Below are positions 43,815 to 55,225 of a stretch of DNA of 64,000 nucleotides, in pieces; the stretch's first letter is position 1, and each line of letters begins with the position of its first letter. The notes under the pieces were generated by a model. That model saw only the letters and a list, made by a program, of their open reading frames with translations. It ran no database searches and was not told the DNA's origin. Source of the DNA: Blastobasis lacticolella (lineage: Eukaryota; Arthropoda; Insecta; Lepidoptera; Blastobasidae); assembly GCA_905147135.1 (NCBI GenBank), contig LR990059.1:16515001-16579000 (forward strand). Direction: 5' to 3'. A program made the translations under genes and the position numbers.

Positions 43815-44950
43815 ATGGATAGATACCAATTCTTAACTTTGAAAATTAAAGTGCCTGGTGATTGGCCGGTGCGAACCATACATGACCAAATTTTGGACGC
43901 GGTTCAAAATGCAATTACTTATTATTTGTCGGGTCAACGAGTGGTCGTAACTGTTGGAAATGTTTCGGCGCTGGTTACAGAGGACGAGTCTGGAGATGGA
44001 TATTTTTTCATGAGGATCCAAGAAGTGTGAGTATTCTTTTTTGTACAAAAGCTTTTTTCCAAATCCAAAATTCTGAAGCTCAAATTGTAATTTTCAGGCC
44101 TGATCCCCAAACTTACGGAATTTATTTGATTCTGCCGACAAGTATTTTGATGCTGAAGCCAAATTCTGGAGAATCCGATATAGAGATGATACCGATGTAA
44201 GTATCCACTGACTCAATAGTTTGGCGCCAAATTTCGTGATTTAGGCATGTTACTTACTGTCTTTATTTTTTCAGACCACTGCTAGCTGCGAATCTAAAAT
44301 TTCATTCTGTTCCTTCGAAATTGCTTCAAACAAGACTGGGCCATTCTTATATGAAAATTGCAGTACCAAACCTCAAAAAGTTCGTTTTCTATTACTTATG
44401 TCAACATATTTTGATGTATAATGAGATTAATTTACTTATTTAAATTTTTTCACAGAATTATGCAGTCACAGAATATAAGAGGCAACGAAAAGTTCATATG
44501 TATTTTGAGATCAACATACCGCGTTCATGAGAGCATACAGTGAGTAAATTAAAACGATACAGGAGTATTATGATTCCAAAAAGTCTTTTCATAATTTGTA
44601 AGCTTTTTTGTACATTAAATCTTTACAATCTTTTCAGACTCTCAACAATATTGCAACAGTTTACGCTAAAAAAAAATCCATTTATATTCGGAGCACAAGT
44701 TTCTGATGATAAATGGGACGTGGTCTACTATGACCAAATTCCAAAACCTCTGTAAGTTGTTGCATCTTTATATTTCAAAAGTTGACTCAGAGATCAAAAT
44801 TTTGATAAATCACTTGCATCATCAAAGCAATGGTAATTTTTACATGTACATAGAATTGATTGTTTCCAAAATCATGTTTTTCAAAGGTTTATTTTAATAC
44901 TGAACTTTTGTTATAGCTGGCGCAGGTGTGATTGGAAATGCAGCGGATAA
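43815..44950 (+). CDS. Six-exon bracovirus gene of unknown function, copy 3 (diverged)
   Basis: Exons: 43815-44026, 44098-44196, 44275-44379, 44456-44539, 44638-44751 and 44917-44950; stop TAA. Exons 3, 4 and 5 are 105, 84 and 114 nt, exactly as in copy 2, although the amino-acid sequence has drifted a lot. The first exon keeps the same pattern (LTLKIKVPGDWPVRTIHDQI, then YFFMRIQEV). Exon 3 uses a weak donor, GTTCGT. The last exon is only about 34 nt. The product would be about 215 residues and no domain is recognised. Conserved exon lengths with diverged sequence argue for an old duplication under constraint. Confidence 0.72.
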
Positions 44951-45593
44951 AGGTCACTACGAAAATAAATTTTATTTAAGTTTTTTATAATGAAATAACA
45001 AAAAAAATTATCACATTTAAATTTCGCGCCATTTTCCTTAAATGAAATTTACATGCGCTGATCTCAACTAGTCACTCATGGCTTAAGGCTGATTTTCATT
45101 TGTATGTAAATATAGAAATACAAAATGCTCAATCTCATTTAGTTTTTTATTAATAATTAAATTGTATAACTGATTTTCATCTTTACCCAAAACAATCCAA
45201 TTGGTAACCAAACATCAAATATTCATAATGAACACCACCCTGATTAAACAAAATGATTTGAAGGGGCTAAAAATGATTCAATTTTCAACATTTCAAATCA
45301 TTTCAAATACTGCTCCTTATGGGAGTTAAATCATTTCTAATCATGTTGTTTATTCAGGGCAATCATAAGAGGTTTGTTTGTGCTTGGTAAATGAAACGCA
45401 GCACATGAATCTCTCAAGATTTATTAAGAACAATTGGTTGTCACTTAGTATAAAACAGTCGAACCTGTCGAACCATGATGGAATGACAATTGAAGTCATG
45501 ACTCAGGTTAATAAATATCTTCATTGGAGCCAATATATGCTATCATTGACACTGTTTGTACATGCCCTTTATTAGACGTATTCATGTTAATTT

Positions 45594-45672
45594 TGCATGT
45601 CTTAAGCGCGAGCGTAGGTATGCTCTACTCTCGCCTAAAAATTCAAACCACCGATTCCGTTTCGTTAAACTG
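45594..45672 (+). repeat. Arm 1 of a ~80-bp inverted repeat pair 9.3 kb apart
   Basis: TTTTGCATGTCTTAAGCGCG, then AGCGTAGGTATGCTCTACTC and TCGCCTAAAAAT, is matched in reverse complement at 54950-55027. The match fades out towards TTTCGTTAAAC. Confidence 0.75.
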
Positions 45673-45899
45673 CAGTTACGATTCATAATATGCATGTAAA
45701 GAATGTAAAAACACCTTATCATAAGTAAGAAATCATGAACTAATCGTTAAAAAAAAAATTTGAGCTAAATAGAGCTACTTTAACATAAAAAATAACATAA
45801 TAAATTGGTTTCAATGCCTTTCAATGAGAATTCTCTCTGAGCTCAAAAATAACAATGTTTGATGCTTTTGAGTTCAAGAGTTTGATGGAGGTTTACTAA

Positions 45900-46382
45900 A
45901 ACAGAATTTTTAAAATTTTCAATCTGCCATAACTGTTGAATGACTCAACCCATTTCCACGCGGTTAGCACCGATCGATGTAGTTTTTTGAGTACTGTAAA
46001 TAATTTGAGATCGCAAATCGACCAGATAAAAAATTTTGAAGTTTTTCTAAAAAAATCAATTTTATCGATTTTTTCGTTTTTGATATCTCACGAACGAATA
46101 AACCGATTTCGACCCGGTTTGTGGCAAACGACGTCATTTTTCAATGTTAAGTGCTGATTAGTTTTTGGAATTGATCGGAAAAGCCGTTAAAAAGTTATTC
46201 TAAAAAATCACTTTTCAAAAAAATTTTTTTCTTAGTTTTTTTGAGATTTTTCGGAATCTACCGGTCCAAATCGGTTCAAACTCACAGGAAATCTAAGTTC
46301 AGTAAAACTCTTTAGAACGCCGTTTGGTAGGATTCAATCGGTTGAGCCGTTCAAAAGTTATGAGAGGTTTAGATACATACAT

Positions 46383-46414
<32 letters not shown>

Positions 46415-46580
46415 GCACAGACAGGAGGACACCACCGCGGGAATAGTCAGAATAGCTTCCTAGGACCTCAAAACGTCGAGATCTGATGAAAACTCGATTT
46501 TCGAAAAACGGAGTGAAACCAATAACTTCCCGATTTTTCAAAAATCTTTGATTTTCTTAGCGGGAAGTTAAAAAATTCAA
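45900..46580 (+). repeat. Dispersed repeat with (CATA)n/(CA)n tract and GCGGGAAGTT end
   Basis: Runs of CATACATACATA then ACACACACAC lie at about 46374-46415, followed by GGAGGACACCACCGCGGGAA, and the block ends ATTTTCTTAGCGGGAAGTTA. Upstream are phrases such as GATATCTCACGAACGAATAA and CGATTTCGACCCGG. The style is that of a mobile repeat, and the occurrence inside the viral segment suggests a wasp origin, but I cannot verify that. Confidence 0.5.
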
Positions 46581-47179
46581 TATAAAAACAGTGTAATTTT
46601 ACTGCAAAATTTACTTCAGCGAAACACTTACTCTACATACTTAACCTACATCGCGTCACCCAGAGTTCGACTAGGAAAATGTTGAGTACAATCAATGGGT
46701 AGGCATATGAAATAGTACTACGGCTGACCTTGGTCGTAAAAATTTATATTTAAAGCCCATAACATTGACTTTGGAGTTCATTTGCTTGTGTAGCTCAGCC
46801 GTGACCAGACCTTAGTGTCAGATAAGTGAAGAAATTTGGGAAAGTGAATTGTTTAGTGAAGCGATAAAGGTTCGTAATTTTCAAATTTATTAACTTATTA
46901 ATCTTATTTTGATTAGGATAACATTGAACTAATATTTTGTTTTAATAGTTATCATAGATGTGAATTTTTGTCTACGTGCGCATATGTGATAAATGCATAT
47001 AGTACACGTGCGCAGAGCTTCTGTGCATATACTTAGTGTAAAAATTTGAAATTGTTGTGGTAAACCCACAGCTTTTGAATTTTTCAATTTTTTATTAGTT
47101 TTAAATAATAAATTACAGAATTGTATGTGTAGGATTTACTGATATGTTGTTTGAATAGTCTTGAAATAATTTTTCAGGA

Positions 47180-47960
47180 ATGAATATGAATTACCAACAT
47201 ATCACCCCTGAAATCCAAGTACCCATCGAATGGCCAGTAGGTTCTTTAAGGGAAGTAATTTTGGAGGTGGTCCAAATGGCGATTACGAATCTCGAGTGGG
47301 GTCATCAGAATGCGATTCTCATTGAAGGAGTTGCAGGGTTGATCACTCAAGATGCCACCGGCCAGGGATATATTTTTATGAAGACGGAAAAAATTTAAGT
47401 TTGATACTTCATTTGCTTCTACTTTTAAAACTATAAGATCTTTACTTTTTATTTCACGTTTTCAGAAATCGGGAAGATATTTCAACCCTGGAATTAATTA
47501 TCCCAGAAATAGATTTAGTATTGATCGAATAGGCGAGAAAAAAATCGTACAATGAATAAGACTGATTTTTACCAATACCTAAAAATCTGAGATGCGATCC
47601 AATTATGAATTCTAGAATGTCAGCGTCACACAGATTGCTTTAAAGCAAAAGGTTTATATTTCCCTAATTTCTTCAGATAAGATAATACTAATATTTTGTA
47701 TTATTGCAAATTATATTCAAAGCGTCTTCTTTTACTAACTTTCGTGTTCATTTTTCAGGCTTTCAATAACATCAGACCCTACATCCTAATCAGATCCTGT
47801 CTGAAGCTATGACGATTTTTGTAAGTCCTTGCATTCAATTTTTAGAGACAATTTCCAATTTTTTTGGCCAGAAATTTCAGAAAACAGATGTAATAATATC
47901 AATTTAATATTAAACTTTTGTTACAGATGATGGTGCAACTGGGAAGTAGCATACACTGAA
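47180..47960 (+). pseudogene. Six-exon viral family, copy 4 (decayed)
   Basis: Exon 1 (47180-47394) is intact in reading (PEIQVPIEWPVGSLREVI ... GYIFMKTEKI), but its donor GT has become TT, so translation would stop at TAA just after. Exon 2 (from 47466) hits a TAG after about 20 codons. Recognisable later pieces start at 47760 and 47926 after good acceptors, without open frames. It still has a first exon that could give a 72-residue peptide. Confidence 0.72.
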
Positions 47961-48164
47961 ATTTTTTTTGTGGACATTCAGAGACCTCAGAAGAAAAAAC
48001 TGTGATATTATTTTAATTAGTTTTAATAAATTCTTCAATAAGCAGAAATTGAATTTTACTTACATGGTATAAAAATCTAAAAAAATATTTCACAACCATT
48101 AGTCAAAAATACAACCAAAATAACTTAATTTCTAACTTAATCTTTAGATACCTTGAACATTTAC

Positions 48165-48674
48165 CTAGTTTTCACTATCACTAAATTCACTTTCACTCTC
48201 ACTTGAATACGGCTGATGACAGTCCGCGCCAAATTCCATAAAGATGTCCCATTTGAAGTCACCTCTTTTCCAAGCCACCTGATAAGCAGTTAGTCCTCCA
48301 TAGTCACGAGCTTCCAAATCGACGGCAATCTGCTGACAAATCCAAGTTGCCAGCTCGTAATCCTGATTAACGACAGCAATATGAAGCACTGTACTTCCAG
48401 AAATTCTGTCTGGTGCATTCAGGTCTGCCCCCATCTCCATCAGGATTTCCAGTAACCGCACAGCCTTCTGCCCTCTGTGATTTCGCGCTACGATATGGAC
48501 ACACTGATGTCCTTCATAATTGTACACCCGCAGCAGAGATTCGTTGTTATAATCCAACCACAATCCAGCTTGCAGGAGTAGGGATACACACCCATACTGA
48601 CAGATTTCATGGAAAAAATTGTTTCCTCTGCTGTTCACTGCACCGAAAATTTTGCTAATTACAAAAGACTCCAT
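48165..48674 (-). CDS. Bracovirus vankyrin (IkB-like ankyrin-repeat protein)
   Basis: 169 residues from ATG at 48674; the frame continues upstream only to a TTG. Ankyrin repeats are visible: NNFFHEICQYGCVSLLLQAG, then a unit with EGHQCVHIVARNHRG, then ADLNAPDRISGSTVLHIAVV, then VDLEARDYGGLTAYQVAWKR. The acidic tail is SSESESEFSDSEN. There are no N-terminal phosphorylation/degradation motifs of the cactus type. Vankyrins resemble IkB without its regulatory domains and are known to bind Rel/NF-kB factors and so dampen host immunity. Length fits the family (about 150-200 residues). It is single-exon and has no PTP neighbour within 0.7 kb on either side. Confidence 0.9.
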   Translation of the reverse strand: MESFVISKIFGAVNSRGNNFFHEICQYGCVSLLLQAGLWLDYNNESLLRVYNYEGHQCVHIVARNHRGQKAVRLLEILMEMGADLNAPDRISGSTVLHIAVVNQDYELATWICQQIAVDLEARDYGGLTAYQVAWKRGDFKWDIFMEFGADCHQPYSSESESEFSDSEN

Positions 48675-48710
48675 TGCTTCAGATGCAAAAAAGTATGGAT
48701 CTATCTCCAA

Positions 48711-49443
48711 GGAATGCTACTGTAAGACTGAAGTCAAAGTATTTCAAATTCATGATTTTATCGGGAACGGGAATACCAAATAGGGACTGTTAGGTTGGAA
48801 TAAAGCAAATTTATGTGCATGATTAGGAAATGGATTTTCCGAACAATACCGAGTTGTACTAAATTTTAATGAAGCTGTACAATGGATCAATTTTTTCCTT
48901 TTATGCTAAACAGTCGGTATTATGTCATGGTGCTATGTAAGGTCTTATGAATAGGTTCTGAAATAAATAATGACTGATATGTCGAAACGATACAATTTAT
49001 AATTTTGATAACAAGATAAGTGTGTTGAGATATCTAAAAGCTTGAAAGTTTTCTGCTATAACATAAAACGTGATATTACTATCTCATTTGTTATCATTTA
49101 TCATTATAGCCTACGATTTTGTTGACAATCACTTTTACAGAAAAATGATACCCATTGCTTTTATGTGAGTTCAACCAGATGCAAATGGAAAAACCATTTA
49201 GAATAAAAAAACCATTCTAAAAGTGAATATATTCTAAAGATTTTGGATTGAGGAAAATTTTACAAATATGGTGAAGCTATCCTTATTCCGTATAATTTTA
49301 AGGTATAATATTCACTGAAAGATCAACTGATGGAGGAAAACTTAGGACGATTACCTTAAATGTACCATGATGCATAGTAGTACAAAAGAAATTATCAACA
49401 TGAGTAAAACTAATGAACCATGTGGTTGAATTGTTAATACATT
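48711..49443. other. Viral spacer, nothing recognised
   Basis: AT-rich, without exons of the known families. It contains the presumed promoter of the vankyrin gene (downstream on minus) but I see no clear motif. Confidence 0.5.
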
Positions 49444-50355
49444 TCAAAGTGTATCAATTTGAGTAGATTCTCTTTCATCTAAATATCTTTGGCTCCATCC
49501 CATTTCCCCTAAGACATACACATGAATGGCTTGATAGCAGAAAGTGTAATCGTCTATATGGTTCAGGCAACTATACTTTTGCTCTCTTAGTTTCTGAAGA
49601 GTCTTAGCCACTGACAACGTACCTGTGCACTTAAACTGGGTAATACAAATGTCGATAATACAGTACACTGCCGAGCAGCTGAGACCATCACTGCAGTGGA
49701 CAAGAACAGCTCCAGGCTTCCAGCCAACCGGTTTTTCTTTTGCAGAAATGGTATACGTGTCGTTCAAACTGCACACAAAGGACAAGAACTTGAATGGATC
49801 ATCTTCATCGATATTACGCCAGGCAGTGTACTGATAATGCCGAATCTGACGCTTATGATCCGCGCGGTCAGACAGGCGCAGCACTGTCAGAGTAAAACGA
49901 GTCTCTTCAGAGATCTTCAGGGTCTTTATTCTAAACCCTCCACACTCTATCTCACTGCCTTCCGTGGGACTCCAGTACTTGTAGCTTTCTTCATCAGCTC
50001 TACGTGATGTCTTGACGATAGTTGTAACTTCACGACGCCAGGCTAATTCAAAAAATTTCTCGCAGTTATCTTCTTTCGGGTTGCTGACGCAAATATACTT
50101 CCGTTGTCCGTCAAGTGCATTGTAGCCATCTATAAAACTGGCGCGTTGATAGCTTTCTTCTGTCTTCATGCTGTAGATGAAGTGGTGCATCATCTGTAAA
50201 CATCCACCGCGGGCAGCCTCATTATCAGGTTCATCGAAATTTTTCCGGTTCAACTCAATGGTATTGTATTCTTGATGGATGCGGTCAAGGTAATACGGAT
50301 CATCCATAAGGTTCAAAAAGTCAATGGCCAAAATATCTGGAAATTCAGTAGTCAT
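49444..50355 (-). CDS. Bracovirus PTP-like protein C (inactive type)
   Basis: 303 residues from ATG at 50355, single exon. The PTP landmarks are present: ASFIDGYNALDGQRKYICVS, FFELAWRREVTTIVK, QIRHYQYTAW. The P-loop is VHCSDGLSCSA: His-Cys is kept but the invariant Arg is Cys. The WPD loop is missing (WRNIDEDDPF). It is closest in pattern to the broken copy at 39.5 kb (both have QYTAW and CSAVYC/SSAVFC), so these two are probably sister duplicates. Likely a pseudophosphatase. Confidence 0.87.
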   Translation of the reverse strand: MTTEFPDILAIDFLNLMDDPYYLDRIHQEYNTIELNRKNFDEPDNEAARGGCLQMMHHFIYSMKTEESYQRASFIDGYNALDGQRKYICVSNPKEDNCEKFFELAWRREVTTIVKTSRRADEESYKYWSPTEGSEIECGGFRIKTLKISEETRFTLTVLRLSDRADHKRQIRHYQYTAWRNIDEDDPFKFLSFVCSLNDTYTISAKEKPVGWKPGAVLVHCSDGLSCSAVYCIIDICITQFKCTGTLSVAKTLQKLREQKYSCLNHIDDYTFCYQAIHVYVLGEMGWSQRYLDERESTQIDTL

Positions 50356-51567
50356 GTTGGTTTACAAATCACAGCTACGGAAATAGCTCCACTTCGTAAG
50401 GCAGTACTTGTTGAACTAGTCTCTCGGTGGCTACTGTTTCAATTAACGAGTGTATGATGACACCCCAGTGGTTAATTAATTAATTTAGAATGTAATGAGT
50501 CTGTAGGCATGTAAGGTTTTTCCGGTAAGACTTTAATGACCATTGAAGTCAAGTGAGTTTTAGTGCTCTGGGAAACCCGACCGCCGCGCGCTCGTTAATT
50601 CTTTCCGACTTTATTTTCCATTGAAATTATCCAAATTAAATTGCTCGGGTCCTGCTGGGCAGACGTAGATTGTGCCCTTCCAAGAGGTTATTAAATGCGA
50701 GTCCGAGCCAAACTGAGCTCAATCAAGTACAGAGACGGCTTTTAACCAAAAAATACTTAGACATCCCAGACGGGAAATCTCATTAGATTTAATGAGATTC
50801 ATTGGTCGTTAATGGAACGATGAATTATATTGTAATTTATTTATTGTTGTTTTGATAGCAAATAATGAGATAGTTATCTCGCGAGTCCTATTTCGATGCA
50901 AATCTCAAAAAGCATAAAGTAAAAAAAATAATGAAATAACGCTTTATTGAAGTATTAATAATTAATAAACGACATCAAAGGCATTTCAAGCGTTTTTAAG
51001 TTAGACGCAAAACAGATTACTCATGTAATACCTACGGTGTGGTGAACAAACATTCATGAATTTAAAATATTTATTGCTATATTTTCCCTATCACACCCTG
51101 ATGCTAGTTCATTATTAGTTTATTGGTATGTATTATTCATTGCTACCTTATACATTCTGAGCTGAAAATAGTTTACATACCCAAAGACACGGTAGAGTCT
51201 TGCGCCAAGCACCGTTAAAACGCCATGATTTTACTCTAGTACACAAAGAACACTAATTTCATTGTTGCGACATTTCGGACAGACTCTAAGGTCTCACTTC
51301 TATAAAATTTGACAGAAATTATTAAGGCTTTGACCGAATGAAAATTAATGTTAAAATATTTTCTACGTATTACGAGACAGGCGTTTTCATTTGCGACTAT
51401 TCGACCACAATTGAAATATTTACATTATATTAATCAATTTCACGTCATTAAATCATCAGCGATGTATCATAGGGAAAACGGGATCATATAAATAAGGAAT
51501 TTTAAAACATTGTACTTCAGTTATTTTTGTGTGCTTGAATCCACTAGGTCTGTGCTAATTGACCAAA
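50356..51567. other. Viral spacer between divergent PTP genes
   Basis: The two PTP genes on either side point away from each other, so both promoters should lie here. A GC-richer patch near 50570-50690 (CCGACCGCCGCGCGCTCGTT) stands out against the AT-rich background. No coding sequence is seen. Confidence 0.5.
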
Positions 51568-52365
51568 ATGTGGAATTTAAAATCAAAATCATTGTCCCCA
51601 AAGGACTTCATCAAGCTGATGAATAAGCCTAATTTCTTGAAACATCTATCCAAAGAGCATAAGCAAGTTTTGAAGACTGGAGTACCACCAACACTCAACG
51701 CATTCACTCATACTGGACCCGAATACAACATCAAAGGCGACATGAAACCCAAAGAGTATATTGCCAGTGAAATGCCGCAGTCCGAGATGGAAGCCCAGGC
51801 CTTGTGGGAAACAGTATGGAAGCATCAAAGCAAAATCATAGTGATGCTCAACGAACCTGACGAAGAAAGAAACTGTCGTTTCTGGAGCTCTGCAGTCGGA
51901 ACATCGCTTCGATTTGGAAAATTAACAGTCAGCACTGTCAAAGTTCGCACCATTCTACAAACTCTTGAAATCAGAAATCTCAAGATAAATGACGAAAATG
52001 GGAAATGGTTTACTGTTTACCATTTTCTGTACTTGTACTGGCCAGTTGACAACGATTTTCCTTCTAGTGATAACTTCTGGAGGTTGCTGCTTACGGTTAA
52101 TAAATACAGGGAAAGTATAGAGAGTTTGGAAGGCCATATGAACCTAATCCTTGTCCACTGCCGTAATAGATCAGATAGAACGATGTTCTACTGGGCAATC
52201 GAAAGAATATTTTTAGAATATGTCCGAACAAAGAAAGTTAATATATTTTCGAAAGTATTGGAATTGAGAAAGGAAGGGTTCAACTGCTTGTCCAAAGAAA
52301 AACATTACATTTTTTGCTACGCCACTCTGTATCATTATTTAATTCATGAATCTTCATTATTGTAA
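51568..52365 (+). CDS. Bracovirus PTP-like protein D
   Basis: 265 residues from ATG at 51568. The N terminus is LKSKSLSPKDFIKLMNKPNF..., then the substrate-loop region (YNIKGDMKPKEYIASEMPQS), ALWETVWKHQSKIIVMLN and a WPD-loop equivalent YWPVDNDFP with Val for Asp. The P-loop is VHCRNRSDRTM: Cys and Arg are both kept, but the Gly after the second position is Arg. The usual YINAS substrate motif is not recognisable. Catalysis is doubtful. It is one of two PTP genes on the plus strand. Confidence 0.85.
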   Translation: MWNLKSKSLSPKDFIKLMNKPNFLKHLSKEHKQVLKTGVPPTLNAFTHTGPEYNIKGDMKPKEYIASEMPQSEMEAQALWETVWKHQSKIIVMLNEPDEERNCRFWSSAVGTSLRFGKLTVSTVKVRTILQTLEIRNLKINDENGKWFTVYHFLYLYWPVDNDFPSSDNFWRLLLTVNKYRESIESLEGHMNLILVHCRNRSDRTMFYWAIERIFLEYVRTKKVNIFSKVLELRKEGFNCLSKEKHYIFCYATLYHYLIHESSLL

Positions 52366-53170
52366 TTTACGTAAGGCTAAAATTGATCTCCATGAAATTT
52401 CAATGTATTTAAATATGAATGTGAACCAAATATTTAGTTATAGATGAATTAGGCTAAGATTTATTATAAATTAAGTATTTTGATCTCTGTTACTAGTCAT
52501 TAAGATTAATAATTATGAATAAAACATATCAAAATTTTTAATAAACTTAAGAATGTAGTCAGTAAATATTTTCGTTGTTATTTCTCGTCTCATATCCTGT
52601 TTTTGCGATAAGCGAGTTTCCATGAAGAATCTTTTGTTTACGGCGACTAGTGTCGGCGTTTATTTGATCTATAACAAATAAATTTGAAGCAAAGGTTCGG
52701 GTCCATAAATCAGCTATCGTCAATCAATTAGTAGTTATAAAATGATATCGAGATAAGCTAATATTCATCGAACTCGTTTATTGGATCGTTAATGGGCATT
52801 TTGTTTTTGTTTAAACTTATAAATATTGACCCAATTAAATTTATTTAGATAAGTGTTATAATATGGCTAATATTTGATTAACAAGAACTCTTTATGAGTT
52901 TAGACTGTTAACTAGTTTTTTTGCCAGTTTGGTAAATAAAAATACGAGTCATGTAGAAGTTTTACACGTTTCCAAATTATTCACAAATTTATTTTCAAAT
53001 TCAAAAATAAAGTATAAAAATTGAATTTCATTAGAGAACACTTTAGAGATCACAAGTTACATAATTTTGGAATTTTCATTCCATAAATACTTAATCTAAC
53101 AATTCCAAAAAGTCAATTTTCATACAACCATTTTTACGGAAGATCAGCGAAATTTTTTTTAAAACTACTT
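52366..53170. other. Viral spacer, nothing recognised
   Basis: AT-rich, with no open frame of interest. The flanking PTP genes converge here, so it holds both 3' ends (AATAAA near 52519 for gene D). Confidence 0.55.
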
Positions 53171-53989
53171 TTAACATTTCTTAACAAAATGATACAGTGC
53201 ATTGTAAAAAAATACGTAATTTTCAGGCTGGCTAATAAAATTTTCGTCGATCTGTCTCATTTTCATTTGAGCTTTCGCCACAGACACAACTTTGTTTTTC
53301 TGAAAGTCACTAATACACATGTCTAACACACAGAACACACTGGACTTAGCACCATCATTACATTGGACCACTATCGGGCTGCTAGGAACATCTTGATCAG
53401 TTTTAATCTTATCACTTACTTCATTAACAATACCAATAAATTTAATAAATTGATTCAGACAATGGGATATGTTATCCAAAGGCCACTTGGTGTAGAGAAG
53501 ATGCACAACTTCCTTCACTTTATCGTCTTGCTTCAACTCCAGCGTTGTCTTGGTGCAGCAATCCGTTATCAAAATTTTAACAGCTTTAATCCTAATTTCC
53601 TTGCACTCGACTTCTGCATCAGTCTTCCAGTACGGATAGTCATTTTCGCCGTTAGCTGCCAGTACGACTATCACGTGGCAATTCTTCTCCAAAATCATGT
53701 TCCAAAATTCGTACAATCTATCACTAGTCGGGTGAATCATACACAAAAATTTAGCGATATCTTTGCTCGTTATTGCCTTTCCAAAGCCACATAAAATGCC
53801 CAGAGATTTCACACCGCAAAAGACTTTCTTAGTTTTTTGACTCTTGAGATCTTCAGGGCTTAAATTCTTGGTTATCTGATTGTATTCTTGCAAAATTCTG
53901 GAAACAGCACTTGGATTTTCCATGAAACTGATGAAGTTCTTGGTGTCTAGTTGGATCAGATTTTGGTTTTCTGGATGCAGTTTTTTCAT
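53171..53989 (-). CDS. Bracovirus PTP-like protein E (inactive type)
   Basis: 272 residues from ATG at 53989. PTP landmarks: LYEFWNMILEKNCHVIVVL, YPYWKTDAEVECKEIRIKAV, VHLLYTKWPLDN and the C-terminal AQMKMRQ...YVFFYNALYHFV. The P-loop is VQCNDGAKSSV: His is Gln and Arg is Ser, with Cys kept. The WPD loop reads WPL. The N-terminal part has lost the NxxKNRY and YINAS motifs. A pseudophosphatase by sequence. Confidence 0.86.
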   Translation of the reverse strand: MKKLHPENQNLIQLDTKNFISFMENPSAVSRILQEYNQITKNLSPEDLKSQKTKKVFCGVKSLGILCGFGKAITSKDIAKFLCMIHPTSDRLYEFWNMILEKNCHVIVVLAANGENDYPYWKTDAEVECKEIRIKAVKILITDCCTKTTLELKQDDKVKEVVHLLYTKWPLDNISHCLNQFIKFIGIVNEVSDKIKTDQDVPSSPIVVQCNDGAKSSVFCVLDMCISDFQKNKVVSVAKAQMKMRQIDENFISQPENYVFFYNALYHFVKKC

Positions 53990-55225
53990 GATCTTAAAAA
54001 CAAAGTTTGACTAACTGAGTAAAACTTATTTGAATCCTATCTATTTAAATTGAACAGCCTTTCACACGGACGAGCTATAACAGACTTGCTTGAAAACTCG
54101 TGGAAGCCTTAGGTCTAGTAAGATTGATTGTCGATAATCTGAAATTGTGTTTGTACTGTCGCGCTGATGTTTGTTCGAGCAAAAATAGACTTATTGTTAT
54201 TTGGCCTTCAGTTCAAAAGTGAATCAACCTCTTGAAGTAATGAGGCTGCCTTTATACCAAGACAACGCCTACGTACAATTGCTGAAAACTAATCAGTATT
54301 TAGGCGATTAATGCTTACTAGACTATGAAATGTTTTAGTCCTCTAATCGATCATTTGATATCAAACAAAATCGCCATCATTTTTGTAGGTTAATCTCAAA
54401 AAAGGGCACTGGTGCATCAGTTTTCATTCATGAATTGAATCCAAAATAAGGGAGAAAGTTTGGTAAAACCAAATAAGCATGCCTAAAGCGCTCATGATAT
54501 TAAAATCTATGCTAACGCCATCTTGCACGTTCTGGTAGAAATTGTAAGTCCTCGTTAAACTCTGTTTATTATATTTTTTCTACATATGGCTGCCTGAGAT
54601 GTGAATTTTTTAGATTCGACAGTACAAAACTTATTATTTTATAATGAAACTAATAATTATCGAGTTGTGGTTTTTTAATCAGTTCGTTCCAATTAAATCG
54701 TGGTCCTATTGAAATAAAATTTAAGCGAATTTGTTGTGTTTTTCGAAAGTTATCGAGATTACTATTACATGTACTTGCAATGTTAGACAGAATTTTCACA
54801 ACATTTTTTCATAAAAATTCATTTTTCTCTAAACTATGGGATTAATCAGCTGTATATTGTTTAGAAAAATGGACATTGATGTTTTTCTCTTATTATTGTA
54901 TGCAATTCAACCCTTTTTAAACACAAATAATTAATTTATTTACTTAGAAACTTTGACGAAACCGAGATTTTGATTTTTAGGCGAGAGTAGAGCATACCTA
55001 CGCGCTTTGCGCTTAAGGCATGCAATACTATATTATAACACTTTAGTGAGCTGTGATTCATTGTATTTCAGGACAATATGAAAAATATCAATGTTATCCT
55101 GCAATGACGGTACGTACTATTTACGTAAAGTATGAATAATTAATGTAACTATAAATTGTTTTTAATTAGCAAACAATAGACATTCGATCTCTAACCTCAG
55201 TCAGGACAAGTAACATCCTGTCATC
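53990..55225. other. Viral spacer with the second arm of the long inverted repeat
   Basis: No gene is seen. It lies between divergent PTP genes, so it should contain both promoters. The repeat arm at 54950-55027 is listed separately. Confidence 0.5.
54950..55027 (-). repeat. Arm 2 of the ~80-bp inverted repeat pair
   Basis: ATTTTTAGGCGAGAGTAGAG, CATACCTACGCGCTTTGCGC and TTAAGGCATGCAATA are the reverse complement of 45594-45672, with a few-base insertion in the GCGC part. Confidence 0.75.

Larger units (their letters stand above)
44951..46800. other. Viral spacer with dispersed wasp-type repeats
   Basis: No gene is seen. It contains one arm of a long-range inverted repeat (45594-45672) and a repeat block with microsatellites (about 45900-46580), both listed separately. 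Confidence 0.5.
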
